From Tachypleus tridentatus (taxonomy: Eukaryota > Arthropoda > Merostomata > Xiphosura > Limulidae), in assembly GCF_004210375.1 (NCBI RefSeq), contig NC_134825.1:67819558-67883557 (forward strand): 64,000 bases of DNA, read 5' to 3'. The translations under genes were made by a program, and so were the position numbers. The notes beneath the pieces are model-generated. The model worked only from the letters and a program-made list of their open reading frames with translations, was not told where the DNA came from and did no database searches. This document shows, in pieces, positions 1 through 12,157 of the stretch (position 1 is its first letter; each line of letters starts with the position of its first letter).

Positions 1-16
1 AATATTGACTCGGAAG

Positions 17-3000
17 ATGTACAGTTTTGGAAGACTTCCATTGTCCGACGTGTCCAACAACACTGTCTCCAGTTATAATGTCAGTGACGTGGATGATTAT
101 AACAGCTATCTGCGAGACCTTTTAAGAAAGATGTTAGAAGAGTACGAGAAACGAAGAGAATTGAACGGTTCTGAGAACGGTAGGCAGTTCATATTTTGGA
201 TTTACTGTATTCTAAATTTCATTTTATTTATACTTCGTACAGTCAATATTATTTGAACATAAACTGTAGTGTTTCTGTAAACCTCTCTTTCTATATACAT
301 ATAAATACACAATATAAAATCTCCCTCTGGGTGTGAGATAAGCTTACAAACTTCTAAAAGCAAAACCCGAGGTTACACCTCCGTCGAAATGGACACATAA
401 TCCACTGCGCAGCTTTGGGCAAGAAACATAAGAACACATATACATATAACGACAGTATTAGTTGGTTTGTATTGGAAGGGCTCGAAAGTAGTTAATTTCT
501 TTTAAATCCCATACGAAATGGAGGAACCAAACATCTATATACATTTAACAATGTTAAGCATCTAAAACGTTCAAAATGAATTAAATCGTAACTAATAAAA
601 AATAAAACCAGATTATTTTCACGTTTATAATGTTTTAACAAACTTTTAACCCTATCTGAAGACATGTAATCAAATCAACTAAAAATCTGAACAAAGTTTA
701 ATGTGAAAATAATTTCCTTTCCCTTGGGACAACTTAATATTTTGTCTTGACCATATGACAATGTTTCTTACATTGGATCTGTCTTTACTTTATTATAGCT
801 CTTTAATTTTGTTTCAATACTATTCTGTCTTGACCTTATGACCTCGATTCTTTTAGATTGACGTTCTTTGAAACATTTTAGGCACTGTGGCACTGCAATT
901 ATATATATAGATTAAAACTAATGAGGTTAATTTAACACAGGTTTACATAAAAAACACTGGGTGCACAAATCCCATATTTGGTGGTCGAAACCTTGTATAT
1001 ATATTAAAAGTAAAGTGTGCTAGAAACTTGTGGATGCCTCGCATCGGCTGTTTCCACTACAGGAATGGAACCCCAAATGTTATCGTTAAAAACCCTTTGT
1101 TTCATCACTGTATCATAGAATACATATTTTGCAATTTTTTTCCTGATGTCCACAGAAAGATAGAGGAGTGTTATTAACAAGCACGAGAACGTACAGTTTT
1201 TATTATGAAGACTTGAGAATCACAAAACGACTTGAATTAGTCCAAGCAAAGGACCCGGTAACAGTTTGTTCATATGCAATTCTCCTTGCTAATCGACTTC
1301 CGGTTTTATTCGTGGAAGTCAAATAGAGAAAAGTCGACCCTCCTTTATGGAATGACTTTAAAAGGGGAAGTTGAAAAACTTCAAGATATTTGAAAAATTA
1401 AATATATGTTAAAGAAATTGGATTTGTTATGTATACACACATATATAAATATAAGATAATACATAGAAATCCAGGTATGCATAAAGATTTTCCTTTATAA
1501 ATGGAAATTTGACGTTCGTAGATATCTTTAAGTGTTTTGAAACTCAACAAAAACGCCTCTTGAATGCAACCTGATCCACCATTTGTGCTTTAATCGTATG
1601 TTCGTCTTCCTGCCCTCTTCTCCCACCCAAACACGACAACAGTGACAAGTTAATATACTAAGTTGCTTGAAAATCCAATCAAACGAATGTTCATTATTGG
1701 ATGAATATGTTGATTTGTTTGGACGAAGAAACTGGTGATGAATATTTACCTCGTAGTTTTTATTAGATAAAAGCTGTTTTATAAACTACTTCAAATCTAC
1801 ATAAGGAGATAATGTTTATTGACTCACCCATAAAATATGCCGAGTCATACAACCTTACTTCTAAGTTACAATTTATAACACAAAATATAAAATTATGAAT
1901 TTATATTTGATCTGATATGACATCGTTGATAATGAGTAAAATATCTTTGCACCAAGTATAAAGAAGTATGATCTTTTTCTCATATACAGTTCATGAAAAT
2001 ATAAATTGTCCACATGTGAATAAGGAAGGGATGTACGAAAATGTAATACCTATCTACCAAATTATATACATATAAACATTCATGTAGCAAGAGCTCTGTT
2101 TCTCACATAAAGTAAAACAAAACCCATACAATTAGTAATTTTATCTTACTGTTATTACGAAAGTTGTGTTTAAGACATCAGATGCAGCAATTCTTATCAC
2201 TTTATTTTTGCTTTGTACAGGTGAAGATGGATCCTCGGCTCTAAAAGTAGAGAGCGTGGATTTCCTTCCACGAGATAATGCTCTAAAACACAACACCCAA
2301 ATGTACGAACTCGTAGAGGGTCCTAAGCCTGTTCTCATACTTCGGCGTGGCTTGTCGTTTACTGTTACCATTCTGTTCAATAGAGACTACGATCCAAAGA
2401 AACATACGCTTAAACTGGAAATGTCGTGTGGTGAGTCAGAATAACAGTACCTGCTACACGTTTAAAAACGTATTTATTAATCCTAACGTCTTAAAGACAT
2501 GTTGAATAAGTTTTGATTTTAAAAAGGATATAATAACCAACAAACATTTAGTTTTTATAATATTCAACTTTGATGACAGTGATTATGGGTTTGTCGATTA
2601 AGAGTTTTACGAGATCTATCTTACGATATAAAATATTCTGGAAAAATGTATTATTTTATTCTTAAGGTGTGATAAGTGCACAAAAACATACTTGTCACGT
2701 GATTACACTAATTGAAGACTTTTTTCTATACATTTTATATTTAGGTTCGAACCCTCAAATCAGTAAAGGCACCTTAGTTGTAATACCCATAACCAACAAC
2801 GATTCCTATAAAGAAGATAAAACAAAGTGGGATGTGCGACTACAAAGTCATGATGGTTCTAACATAACTCTCCAAGTACACGTGCCCTCTTCCGTGGGAG
2901 TTGGAATTTGGAAGATGAAAGTTACTTCACAATTAAAGTCAAAAGATGACGAACCAGTCTCTTCTTCAGAAACGTATGAATGCAAGGAGAATATTTACGT

Positions 3001-6000
3001 TCTCTTTAATCCATGGAACAAAGGTGAGTTTAAGAGTAAAAATATCCATAACTAAAACTTATGTTTTACGAAGAGATTTTTTTCATTAAATAAAGGTGCT
3101 AAGAGTACTAACGAGATGTAATTTTGTTTTTGGTCGACAGATGACTCTGTCTACATGCAAGATGATAAAATGAGAAAAGAATACGTTTTGAATGACGTTG
3201 GAAAGATTTATGTAGGTTCGTTTAACTACCCACAAGGAAGACAGTGGATTTTTGGGCAGGTAATAAATGTTTAATAACTTGAATAAAACTGACATTTCTC
3301 TTCACTTTAATAGCGTCTGAAAAATAAACTATTGAAAAATATTGATGTTTATGTTTCATTTCGGCTTCTAAACAGTTACACAGCACAATTCTATCAATTC
3401 TACTTGAGTCAATAAGAAGAGTATATTTTGTATTTCAGTTTAAAGACTCGGTCCTTCCGGCTTGCATGTTTTTGTTGGAACGTTCTCGTCTCGATTACAG
3501 TTCCAGGACTAACCCAGTCAAAGTAGCTCGTGCTGTGTCGGCCATGGTAAGATTTCTTTGAAAAATCGTGATACGAGTATTACCTAATATTACCTTAATT
3601 TAATACATTTACTTTTGTCTCTTATCAAAATTGTGATGCAAGTTTTATCCACTTGTTTGTGTCAGGAAATCATTAAAAGTATTGTCTAAATATAATAGTA
3701 TAATAACTAATTGTTTTCACGAGTTTCAGCGCGTTCAAAACTATATTTAATCCAAGTTAATATTTCAAGATTCACTATACACTTCACATGTACTAAGCAG
3801 TAAATGTAATAAATACATAATTAGAAATCATTAAAAACCTTTAACTTTTTCTGATTAAAGGTGAACAGCCTTAACGACAACGGTGTGATAATAGGTAGAT
3901 GGCATGAGCCTTATGATGAAGGTGTCGCCCCCTGGAAATGGACTGGAAGCGCTGCCATTCTAGAAAAGTTTATGAAAAACGGAGGAGATCCAGTGAAATA
4001 TGGACAATGCTGGGTATTTGCTGGTGTATGCAATACTGGTAGGTTTCGCTTCTTTCTGCCTATATTATGTGATAACTAACTTTTATTAGCTGGATTTAAT
4101 AAGATGTGGATTGATGATTTGTTTTAATATCATACATTTGTCATAACGAAATTAAAAAGGAAAAATCAATAATCTTAAGATATTAATATCAGTGAAAGAA
4201 ATGATGAGCAATCAAAGACATTTGCGTGACAACAAATATAACAATTTAATCTGTTAATCACAAGCAGACATAACAGGTTTTTTATTAACATGTACATACA
4301 ACAAACTAATCTAATGTTGCGTATATGCCTTTATATGTCATGTTCATAGTTTCTTAAAGCATTTATTAAACATAAAGTTGATGACAATTTTTATACAACT
4401 ATATTACAAAAGGAGTTAACCATTAAAGTTATTAAGTGTTTTAGAAGTTATTTAAAGGTAACTATTTATAAGATGATACAGTTGTTTCATTCATGTTAAC
4501 ATTCACACAAAATGATTATTAACATTTCACTATCTTAACACCTCCTGTTCATACCACTAAATTCCGAAGAATCTCTTTCCACATCATAAAAGCGATAAAC
4601 AGAAGTAATATAGTGATTTCAATAACCAAGTTATTGTTTTAATATTTACTGTACATCACGAAAATGTACTTTCGAATATTTTGTCGGTTGCTAAAACATT
4701 TTATCAAAACTTTAATTTGATGTGTTGTGGTTACAGTTTGCCGAGCCTTGGGGCTCCCCTGTCGGCCAGTTTCAAACTTCGTATCAGCTCATGATGCAGA
4801 CGCTACACTAACCATTGACAAACTTTTTAACGAAAATGGAGATCAGATGTCTGGAGGAACAAATGATTCAATATGGTATGTAAGGTTTTATGTTACTTTA
4901 ATGTGATAATATTGTTTCAAATAGTTGTATATTAACGTCCTGTTCAGATAAGATTTAATTACTAGCCGTTTTAGTACAGTTTTATAAAGAGTTTCTGTAT
5001 TTGTTTTTGTTATATATACAGGGTGCACAGTCGCTGTGCAGTTTTTTAATCATAGTTTATTCAGTCACTTTCAAGACAGCAACTGCAAGCGGTGTTTAGA
5101 AACAAAATAAGAAGGATCCAGGGCTGTATTGATGCCAACGGGGGTCACTTTCAACATTGTTTATAATTGTCATTCAAATTTACCCCCTGTATTCTATATT
5201 GAAACTTGTCTGTTAATAAATATATAAGTGCACAGTAACTTTCCAAACACACTGTATATACGATATTTGAATAACTTTTGAAAATGTTTTTAAACTGTTA
5301 AAATTAGGGGAAAATAGCTCATTATAGCTGGTTTTTTCTTTTATCTTAATGACAAGAACATTCTCTAACGATCGATCACAAAACATGTAAAGTATGTGTG
5401 ACTTGGATTTGTCATTGAGTTTTGAACTGAATGAAATCAATGTGTTAAACATTTTTAAGTATTTTATATAAAGAAATCTTTCCTCTGTGATTAGTTTAAC
5501 AACACGAAACTCGTTCACTTTATTCAGATAACCTCTGAATAAGAAACAGAGATGTATTAACTAACTCGACAACTCGTGTTTCAGGAACTTCCATGTATGG
5601 AATGAGTGTTGGATGGCGAGATCTGACCTTCCTGCAGGATACGGAGGATGGCAAATAGTTGACGCCACCCCACAGGAAACCAGCGAAGGTATTGTGCAAC
5701 TCATAAAAATTATAGTTTCTATGTAAATATTTGAGAATTTATTTACGTACGTGTGAATAATACGAAAACTGTGGTTTTGTATGATGACTTGCAGTTTGGA
5801 TCTTGCAATTTAATATTAAACTCAGTTAAAGCAAGTTTCATAGTCTTAGAATCAAGAAATTTTAAAGCAATATCAAAAATTACTCTTTACTTTAAAGTTC
5901 TGGGAATATAATTAGATATATGTTTTGATATTTTCACTCAGGTATCTATCAGTTAGGACCAGCATCTCAACTAGCTGTGAAAAGAGGAGAAGTTGGATAC

Positions 6001-9000
6001 AGATACGACGTCCCTTTCGTCTTCGCTGAAGTCAATGCAGACATCGTGTACTGGCAGAAAGACCGAAAAGCGGAAACTGGGTGGAAAAAAAATGAAAACA
6101 AACACTAGCCAGTACGTAATTTTAAGTGTTACATGTTGTTTCTGAATGTACACCGTATTCACAGATATAAACACGCTACACAAATAACAGAGGACAAGGC
6201 ACTTGTAGTGGCTGATACTCTGGTTGGCTTCTTTTATTTCGTTCCGTAGTAAAAACTCAGGAACGTGTATACCTGAATACAAGTTTCTGCGACCTCACAG
6301 TTCAGCCACCTTGTATAGATAGTGCCGTTTAGGTTGAAAATTCCCGTTCCTAAAATCTTATGCATGTTTTTGAGCACAATACATTTCAGTTAAAAATACC
6401 GCTTTGTTATATCTATATAAATCACACTTCTTATTTATAAGCTGGTCTTTGCTTGCATAATAAAAATAGGCCCGAGAAGACAAACTTTTCTTATAATAGG
6501 TTATTCCTCAAAGATAATTAATCCAATTGTTAATAAATGTAATTAAAAGCTATTTCAATTTGCTATTTCGTCTAGCTGCAAGTATTACTTGAAAGATATA
6601 TATATTTTTAGTTGACGTAAACATAAAACGTTAAGTGAATTACTAACAAGTAACTGACTGGCTTTATTTCATTTCCGTTCCATGTTAGATTTAACTCCAC
6701 AACAACAACTTGCTTAATTTGAGAATTAGCTTGTTTGAAAGGCACAATACGAGTGTGATAAACTGTTGTTTTTTTAAACTTATAGTGTGGGCCGTCTTAT
6801 ACTAACAAAGAAGGTTGGAGTTGATGATGATTATGGAAACAGAGATGCTGAGGATATCACTTACGAGTATAAAAACAAAGAAGGTAAGTAACCAGTATAT
6901 GTTTATAAAAATAAACCGACGTTTTGAACACTTGTGTATTGGAAAGTTTGTTTATTTTGTTTCTAAGTGGAAAGCTACACAATGAGTTTGAAAAATAAAA
7001 TTGCACCAGAGAATCTTGTTGCCTGATAAAACTGGTTTGTGTCCTGCAGGAACCGAGGAAGAGAGAATGTCTGTACTGAACGCCACAAACAACGATATTG
7101 TGAGACACAGATTCGACCGACCTGTTGAAAAGAAGACGTTTCATTCGAGCTATTGGAGAGTAAGAAAGTGATGATAGGACGGCCATTCGATGTAACAATA
7201 AAGATTAAAAATCTGAGCAGCAAACCCAGAACAGTGTCAGCCATATTGTCAGCCAGCAGCGTTTACTACACTGGAATTACAGCTAAAATGTTGAAACGGA
7301 AGAGTGATAAATTTATCCTTCAACCTAAGCAAGGTACACTTATGTTACCTAGTTTCACCTTTCTTGTATCCGTATGATTTGTACTGATTAGAAGATAGAC
7401 CTCATGAGCTGTTTATAGAATAATCTAATTACCATATGTAAGGTAATTGATAAACAGGACAGGTGTGGGTGTTGACGAAGTAAATAGAGTTCTGATAAAA
7501 CTGTAATTGCGTAGTTCAGTACGGTAACGTAGAAGTCTAATACAACTTTATTTAAAATGATAAGCACTGTTGTACTAGTTCAACATAACTGTTCTTAAAT
7601 TAATTAACACCATTGTTTCTGATAGAATGTTTTCTATCATAGCAACAAATTGGTTCTAATATATATATGGATATATTTAAAGTTAAATTTCATATTTCCC
7701 AGAAGTAATGTTCAGGAATTTTCTATCTTTATATAAGTAATGAAAAATGATGATGTAACTACAGATATGTATTCACAATATTTATTATTAAAAACAATGA
7801 ATTACATAGAATTAACTTGTGATCTCGTTTTGTTACATGGAAAAAGTGAAGCATAAATGTGTACAATTAATTTAACGTTCGGTATACATTGAGAAATAGG
7901 TTTAGGGAAAATTGTAATAACTGTCTGTAGGGATTATAGAGATTCGTTTTACATAGAAAGTTATATTAAATATGTGTTATTTACAGAGGCACTTCTTTCA
8001 ATTAAATTGACCTCAAGCGAATATCTCGACAAACTGGTGGATTACGCCATGATAAAAATCTACGCTTTGGCCACAGTGATGGAAACGCAGCAATCCTGGT
8101 CTGGTGAGGACGATTTTGTACTGGACAAACCGAAGTTGAGTCTTGAGGTAAGGTCAAATAAAGTTATTATTTTTAAAATTATAACGGTAGACACTACATT
8201 ATGTTCCATATCTAGAATCCATGATAAATCCTCGATAATGAAATGTACTGTTATTATTATTTAACTTAGGTCCACGGAACTCCAGAGGTTGGAAGACCAT
8301 TTGAATTAGTTATCACTTTTCAAAACCCACTGAAACGTATTCTGGAAGATTGTGTCTTCAATATTGAAGGACCGGGACTTGCAGGACCGTACCATTCAAA
8401 GTTCAGGTGTGGAAAATGTGCTTTCTCGTGTCTTAAAATAAAGTAACTCTCCGTATTTGAGTAAATTTAATTTCACACAAAATTTCTTTAAACCTATCCG
8501 TATTTACGAACAAACAAATACCATTCGTCTTTACTTTATAATAACAATTCTAAAATAAACGAATTCAGCGACAATGTGTGAGAAGTTGATAAAAAACGGT
8601 TAAAAGACTAAGAGATACTTCTGAACTTAACAGTTGTTTCTCATATAGTAATTTTAACTTTGTTTATAATATTGTTTAAGGAGAATTTCATTTAACCAAA
8701 TTTAAATGGTGAGATAATCATACACAAAAAAACTCAATTAAGATCTTCTTAAGTCGAACAACTGTAGTTCAGAGACTAGTTATGATTAAGTTTGTTGATT
8801 AACATCGAATTTGAATAATGTTACCTGTTTAACTACGTTTAAAACAATACAAAGTTTACACATCGATGGCTATATTATGTTTTTTTTCAAAACATAATTT
8901 TGTACCATTACAGGGATATCAAACCAGGTGAAACTATAACTCATAACGAAAAACTCGTTCCTCAGCAGCCTGGTTCCAAGACAATATTCGTCACTTTCAG

Positions 9001-9085
9001 CTCTCGGCAGCTCATCCAGCTCATGGGATCAAAACATATTGAGGTGATCCCAAAATCCGATCCAAGCCACAACGAGACTTTATAA
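17..9085 (+). CDS. TGM: Hemocyte-type transglutaminase, copy A (14 exons)
   Basis: Calcium-dependent protein-glutamine gamma-glutamyltransferase, which forms isopeptide cross-links; in horseshoe crabs the hemocyte enzyme cross-links clot-associated proteins. Exons read from GT-AG junctions and reading phase: 17-179, 2221-2430, 2745-3023, 3141-3259, 3439-3546, 3861-4038, 4737-4875, 5585-5688, 5942-6111, 6786-6883, 7050-7333, 7987-8147, 8270-8406, 8914-9085, about 773 codons. The ATG at 17 is chosen because copy B starts at the same codon. Residues 1-60 are a charged extension without a signal peptide, then an N-terminal beta-sandwich, the core (about 180-510) and two C-terminal barrels (about 545-773). 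The triad is visible: Cys343 in [10 protein letters not shown] (codon 4008-4010), His402 in NFHVW (5592-5594) and Asp425 in QIVDAT (5661-5663). Two frame breaks relative to copy B: eight A at 6085-6092 in exon 9 (B has seven), giving an early stop, and four A at 7128-7131 in exon 11 (B has five). The remaining exons read open. Confidence 0.93.
376..1986 (+). other. Intron 1 segment present only in copy A
   Basis: Intron 1 of copies A and B aligns from the donor to about 375 (aaaacccgaggtta) and again from about 1987 (gttcatgaaaatataaatt). The roughly 1.6 kb between has no counterpart in copy B. It is AT-rich and noncoding; I see no terminal repeats and no transposase. It may be an insertion in A or a deletion in B. 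Confidence 0.75.
4250..4572 (+). other. Intron 6 segment present only in copy A
   Basis: Intron 6 is 698 bp in A and 395 bp in B. The two align up to about 4250 (caacaaatataacaatt) and again from about 4572 (atctctttccacatcat). The roughly 320 bp between is AT-rich, with no repeat family recognised. Confidence 0.65.
5018..5255 (+). mobile_element. Tc1/mariner-type DNA transposon remnant in intron 7 of copy A
   Basis: An element of about 240 bp sits in TATA-rich flanks. The left end (acagggtgcacagtcgctgt) and the reverse complement of the right end (acagtgtgtttggaaagtta) resemble inverted ends of an invertebrate Tc1/mariner-like family. Inside, on the plus strand, is the tail of a transposase reading [17 protein letters not shown] followed by a stop near 5166. 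It is therefore a deletion derivative keeping both ends and the C-terminal codons. Copy B lacks it at the same intron position. Confidence 0.7.
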
Positions 9086-11113
9086 GTTCTGTTTAAAGTT
9101 ACTGTTTGAGATGCAGTGTTGTAAACTTTAGGTTATTGAATCGTGTTGTTTAATTAATATACTCGTATTTCTGTGTAACTTATGCCTTTCAGGGATCAAC
9201 TTTTGTTTTTTTTTTAAGCATGTTAATTTTCTGTTTTTGCTTTCTCTTTTCAATACGATATGTTATAGTATTTCTTGGAATTTTTAAATATATTTTCGAA
9301 GTCTTGAAGATTGATGCTATATTTATACCACTTGGGTTCAACGAGTGAGCAATTTTTCACTTAAAATATATTTTCCATGTCTCCAGTTTAAATCACGTAT
9401 TTGTTTCTGTTAAAATACTTAATATCTGTTGTGTATTTTTCAAATTAAGATCGTATTTATTTATTTATTTATATATTTATTTATTTATATCTCGTGCAGT
9501 AGATGACAAAATGCTCATAGTGTATTAAACTTTTTAAAAAGTATCAATGAAATATAGTATTTGTTTGAATTAATTCGTGAAGGCAGGTTTGCCATTTAGT
9601 ACACTTTCAAAGTTAGTTCCTTATTAGAACCAGAAAGAAAATCGAAAAACATTTTAATTAAAATATCCAAGTCATGGTGATGATTTCATGTCTGGAAAGT
9701 GAGTTGCGCTGGAGTAAACAAATAACGATTTCAATTTGAAGATCTAGAATTAACAAATTTCACGTTTTGAAAATCAATGACATTTTTAAAGTTTGTTTTG
9801 TCATACCAAAGTCACCTCGTATTATTTGTTGTGTCAACCAACTAGAATCGAACCTATGATTTTAGCGTTTTATTTCTGAAGATATACCACTGTTTCACTT
9901 GATATATAACCCACATGTGAATACTTAAATAATCTGTTATCAAGGTCATACCAAAAGAGTTATTATGTTACTGTTTCTATCACTGTGTATATTCTTGTTA
10001 ATTAATTTGTAAAAAATCCAACTCAATAAACAGAAACAGAAAATGTTTCATTTCTTCCAGCATACATAGTTTCACAAAGTAACACCAACTAATCCACATG
10101 TCTAACTCACAGAGAAAACTAAATATTGCTTGTTAAATTTCCTCCGTCGTATATAACACCGTCTAACAGACTGACTCCTAAGTGATTAACCAGCCCATCC
10201 ACTAATTCACTGTGGTATTTTTATGAAATACTAGTTTTCCAAAAGTCTTTCGAAAATTGGATATGTGACGTAAGATTTAACACTGTGGAATTTCTGAATA
10301 ATTACGTCATACCGAACCTTTTATCTAGAAAAAAAAAAGACTAAATTAAATCACTCAAAAAGAAAACCTATAACTCTGGGCCTTCCAAGACTTTGAAATC
10401 GTTAGAACAATTTTAACACACAAATGGAACAAAGTGTGTTAAAGTTCCATATTTATTTATGTATTCTAATGTACAATTATGAAGATGTAATATTTGTTAA
10501 TGGAATTATCAGTACTAAATCGTTAATTAAACGAAAAAAGAAACAAGATCTTTTTACTCTTCCGTGGTTTGTGGAACTTGGACGAAACGATCTCTGTCCT
10601 TTGTTTTCATTTTGTGTCTTATCACGTGGCGAGTTCTCTATGGTAAATGGTTGAACGAATCCTTTTATGTCTGTAGTTCTCTTTATAATCTGGACGTTGT
10701 CTCAACAGGTTCTCATGCATGTTTAATTAGTTTGCCGAAAGCTAAAGTTTTGCTAGAGATGTAACAACTATCTGATCTCCTGTCGACGTCTTTCGAAAGA
10801 TTGTCAGAACACTTAATATTTCTTCTGGTTTCTTGTCTGTTACATTCAAGGTCGACTCTTCTCATAACACTGTGCACCAATCTTTGTAGTTATCTGAAGT
10901 CCATTCTCTAGCGGTGTAATTGTTATATAATGTATATTTGTTTCCTTGTCGTAGGCTATAAAACAATTTGAAACTACCCTAACTTCAAAACCGCTTTTCT
11001 AAATGAGTAATTTTCAAATATGCACTCATTTTCGGTATGTATTATCCACACAGTATGAAGTGTAGAGAATATATTCTGAAGACGGCTGGAACGGGTGTAA
11101 GAATTGTTATTAT
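9086..11113 (+). other. 3' flank of transglutaminase A, no gene seen
   Basis: Noncoding DNA shared with 38049-40042. It holds a TTTA microsatellite at about 9458-9487 that is longer than its counterpart in B, and a degenerate tRNA-like SINE trace near 9834-9925. Short open frames at 10424-10764 occur in both copies but match no family I know. A possible polyadenylation signal AATAAA lies near 10024. Confidence 0.6.
9458..9487. repeat. TTTA microsatellite
   Basis: Tandem TTTA units interrupted once by TATATA. The equivalent in copy B (about 39656-39674) is shorter, so the locus has changed length since duplication. Confidence 0.85.
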
Positions 11114-11217
11114 AATAAAGTACAGAATAATGTTTCGACCTTCTTAGATCATATTCAGGTCTTTGTTTTAGCATCAATATGACCTAAGAAGGTCGAAACG
11201 TTATTCTGTACTTTATT
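11114..11217. repeat. Hairpin with 42-bp arms, hammerhead-like motif (copy A)
   Basis: Arms 11114-11155 and 11176-11217 are inverted repeats matching at 40 of 42 positions around a 20-base loop. On the minus strand the arm reads CTGAATA, a short helix (gatc / ggtc, loop taagaa), then GAAAC. This resembles the CUGANGA-helix II-GAAA core of hammerhead ribozymes with one core mismatch. Such motifs are known in Penelope-like retroelements. No matching reverse transcriptase is adjacent, so this is a remnant at best. Confidence 0.6.
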
Positions 11218-11920
11218 TTAATTAAAATACTGATACCCATACCAGCCGAATAAATTTTTATTTCGTGTGGGTTTCTCGTCATCAGGAAGCGCAGAGAAGT
11301 TATCCACAGGAACTGTAACTTTCTTCTTGTTGTAATTTTATGTCCAATTGCAGTTCGAATTAATCGATAATAATTCTTTCTCTCTAAATGAAATTTTCTC
11401 TGTTTATTACTAAATCCAATACTGAACAGTTGTCGCTGTAGAACCAGTATTGATCAACATGTTTCAAGGATTTTCATCAACGAATCCATTATCTCATGTG
11501 CTGGTTTTTATAAATAATTAACAGTTTATATATTTTAGAGTAAATGGTGTTTTGTTAGTAAGATCTCGCCCATAAGCTCAGCTAATTCCTATTGTCCGAT
11601 GTCTCAATTACTCACTCTTACCGGTTCCTTCATCTGACTGAAGTCGTCACTATGGTGATGTCTCACTCTTTAAATACCATCTGTTTATTCCTTACACTCC
11701 TATAGTGATGACTGTGTTCAAACATATATAACAGTTCTCTTTTACTGACATCCTTTGGAAGGAATTTTAAATCCCTATCAACTTACGCCAACAGTTATTG
11801 GTAATATGTCCTTTCACGATACAGTCGAAATAACTACTGTCTTGTAGTTTCCATCTTCCGTTCTAAATAATTAATTATTTAATTATTCGTTTCACTTCTT
11901 CTGGAATACCGTCAGAGGGA

Positions 11921-12157
11921 GTTCAGCTAGCACAGATAACCCTAATATTGCAGTGTAAGACTAGATGGAAAGCAGCTAGTAATCATCACCCACCGCCAAC
12001 TCTTGGGTTACTCTTTTACTAACGAATAGTGGGATTGACCATTACTTTATAGCATCTCACGGCTGAAAGGGCGAGCATGTTTGGCGTGATGGGGATTCGA
12101 ACCCGCAACCCTCGAATTACGAGTCGAGTGCCTTAACCACCTGGCCATGCCGGGGCT
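11921..12157 (-). mobile_element. tRNA-derived SINE (copy A)
   Basis: On the minus strand it starts with a tRNA-like head: A box tggccaggtgg, anticodon-loop-like ctcgtaa (CGT, Thr-like) and a perfect B box gggttcgaatccc. The SINE body follows (aaacatgctcgccctttcag, later aagagttggcggtgggtgat). The same insertion is in copies B and C, so it predates the duplications. Confidence 0.88.

Noticed and set aside
2166-2220. Signal-peptide-like translation ([19 protein letters not shown]) directly before exon 2 of transglutaminase A
   Set aside because: It begins with GTG, not ATG, and is the pyrimidine-rich splice acceptor tract. The splice from exon 1 keeps frame and gives a normal-length protein, so this is not an alternative secreted start.
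10424-10764. Overlapping open frames preserved in both copies (also 38386-38726)
   Set aside because: The preservation follows from the recent duplication of the whole flank; there is no start context, domain or splice structure to support a gene.
12040-12157. Functional tRNA-Thr genes at the SINE heads (also 37019, 47746, 63211)
   Set aside because: A and B boxes are good, but the anticodon stem does not pair well and the sequence continues into a SINE body with target duplications. These are SINE heads, not tRNA genes.
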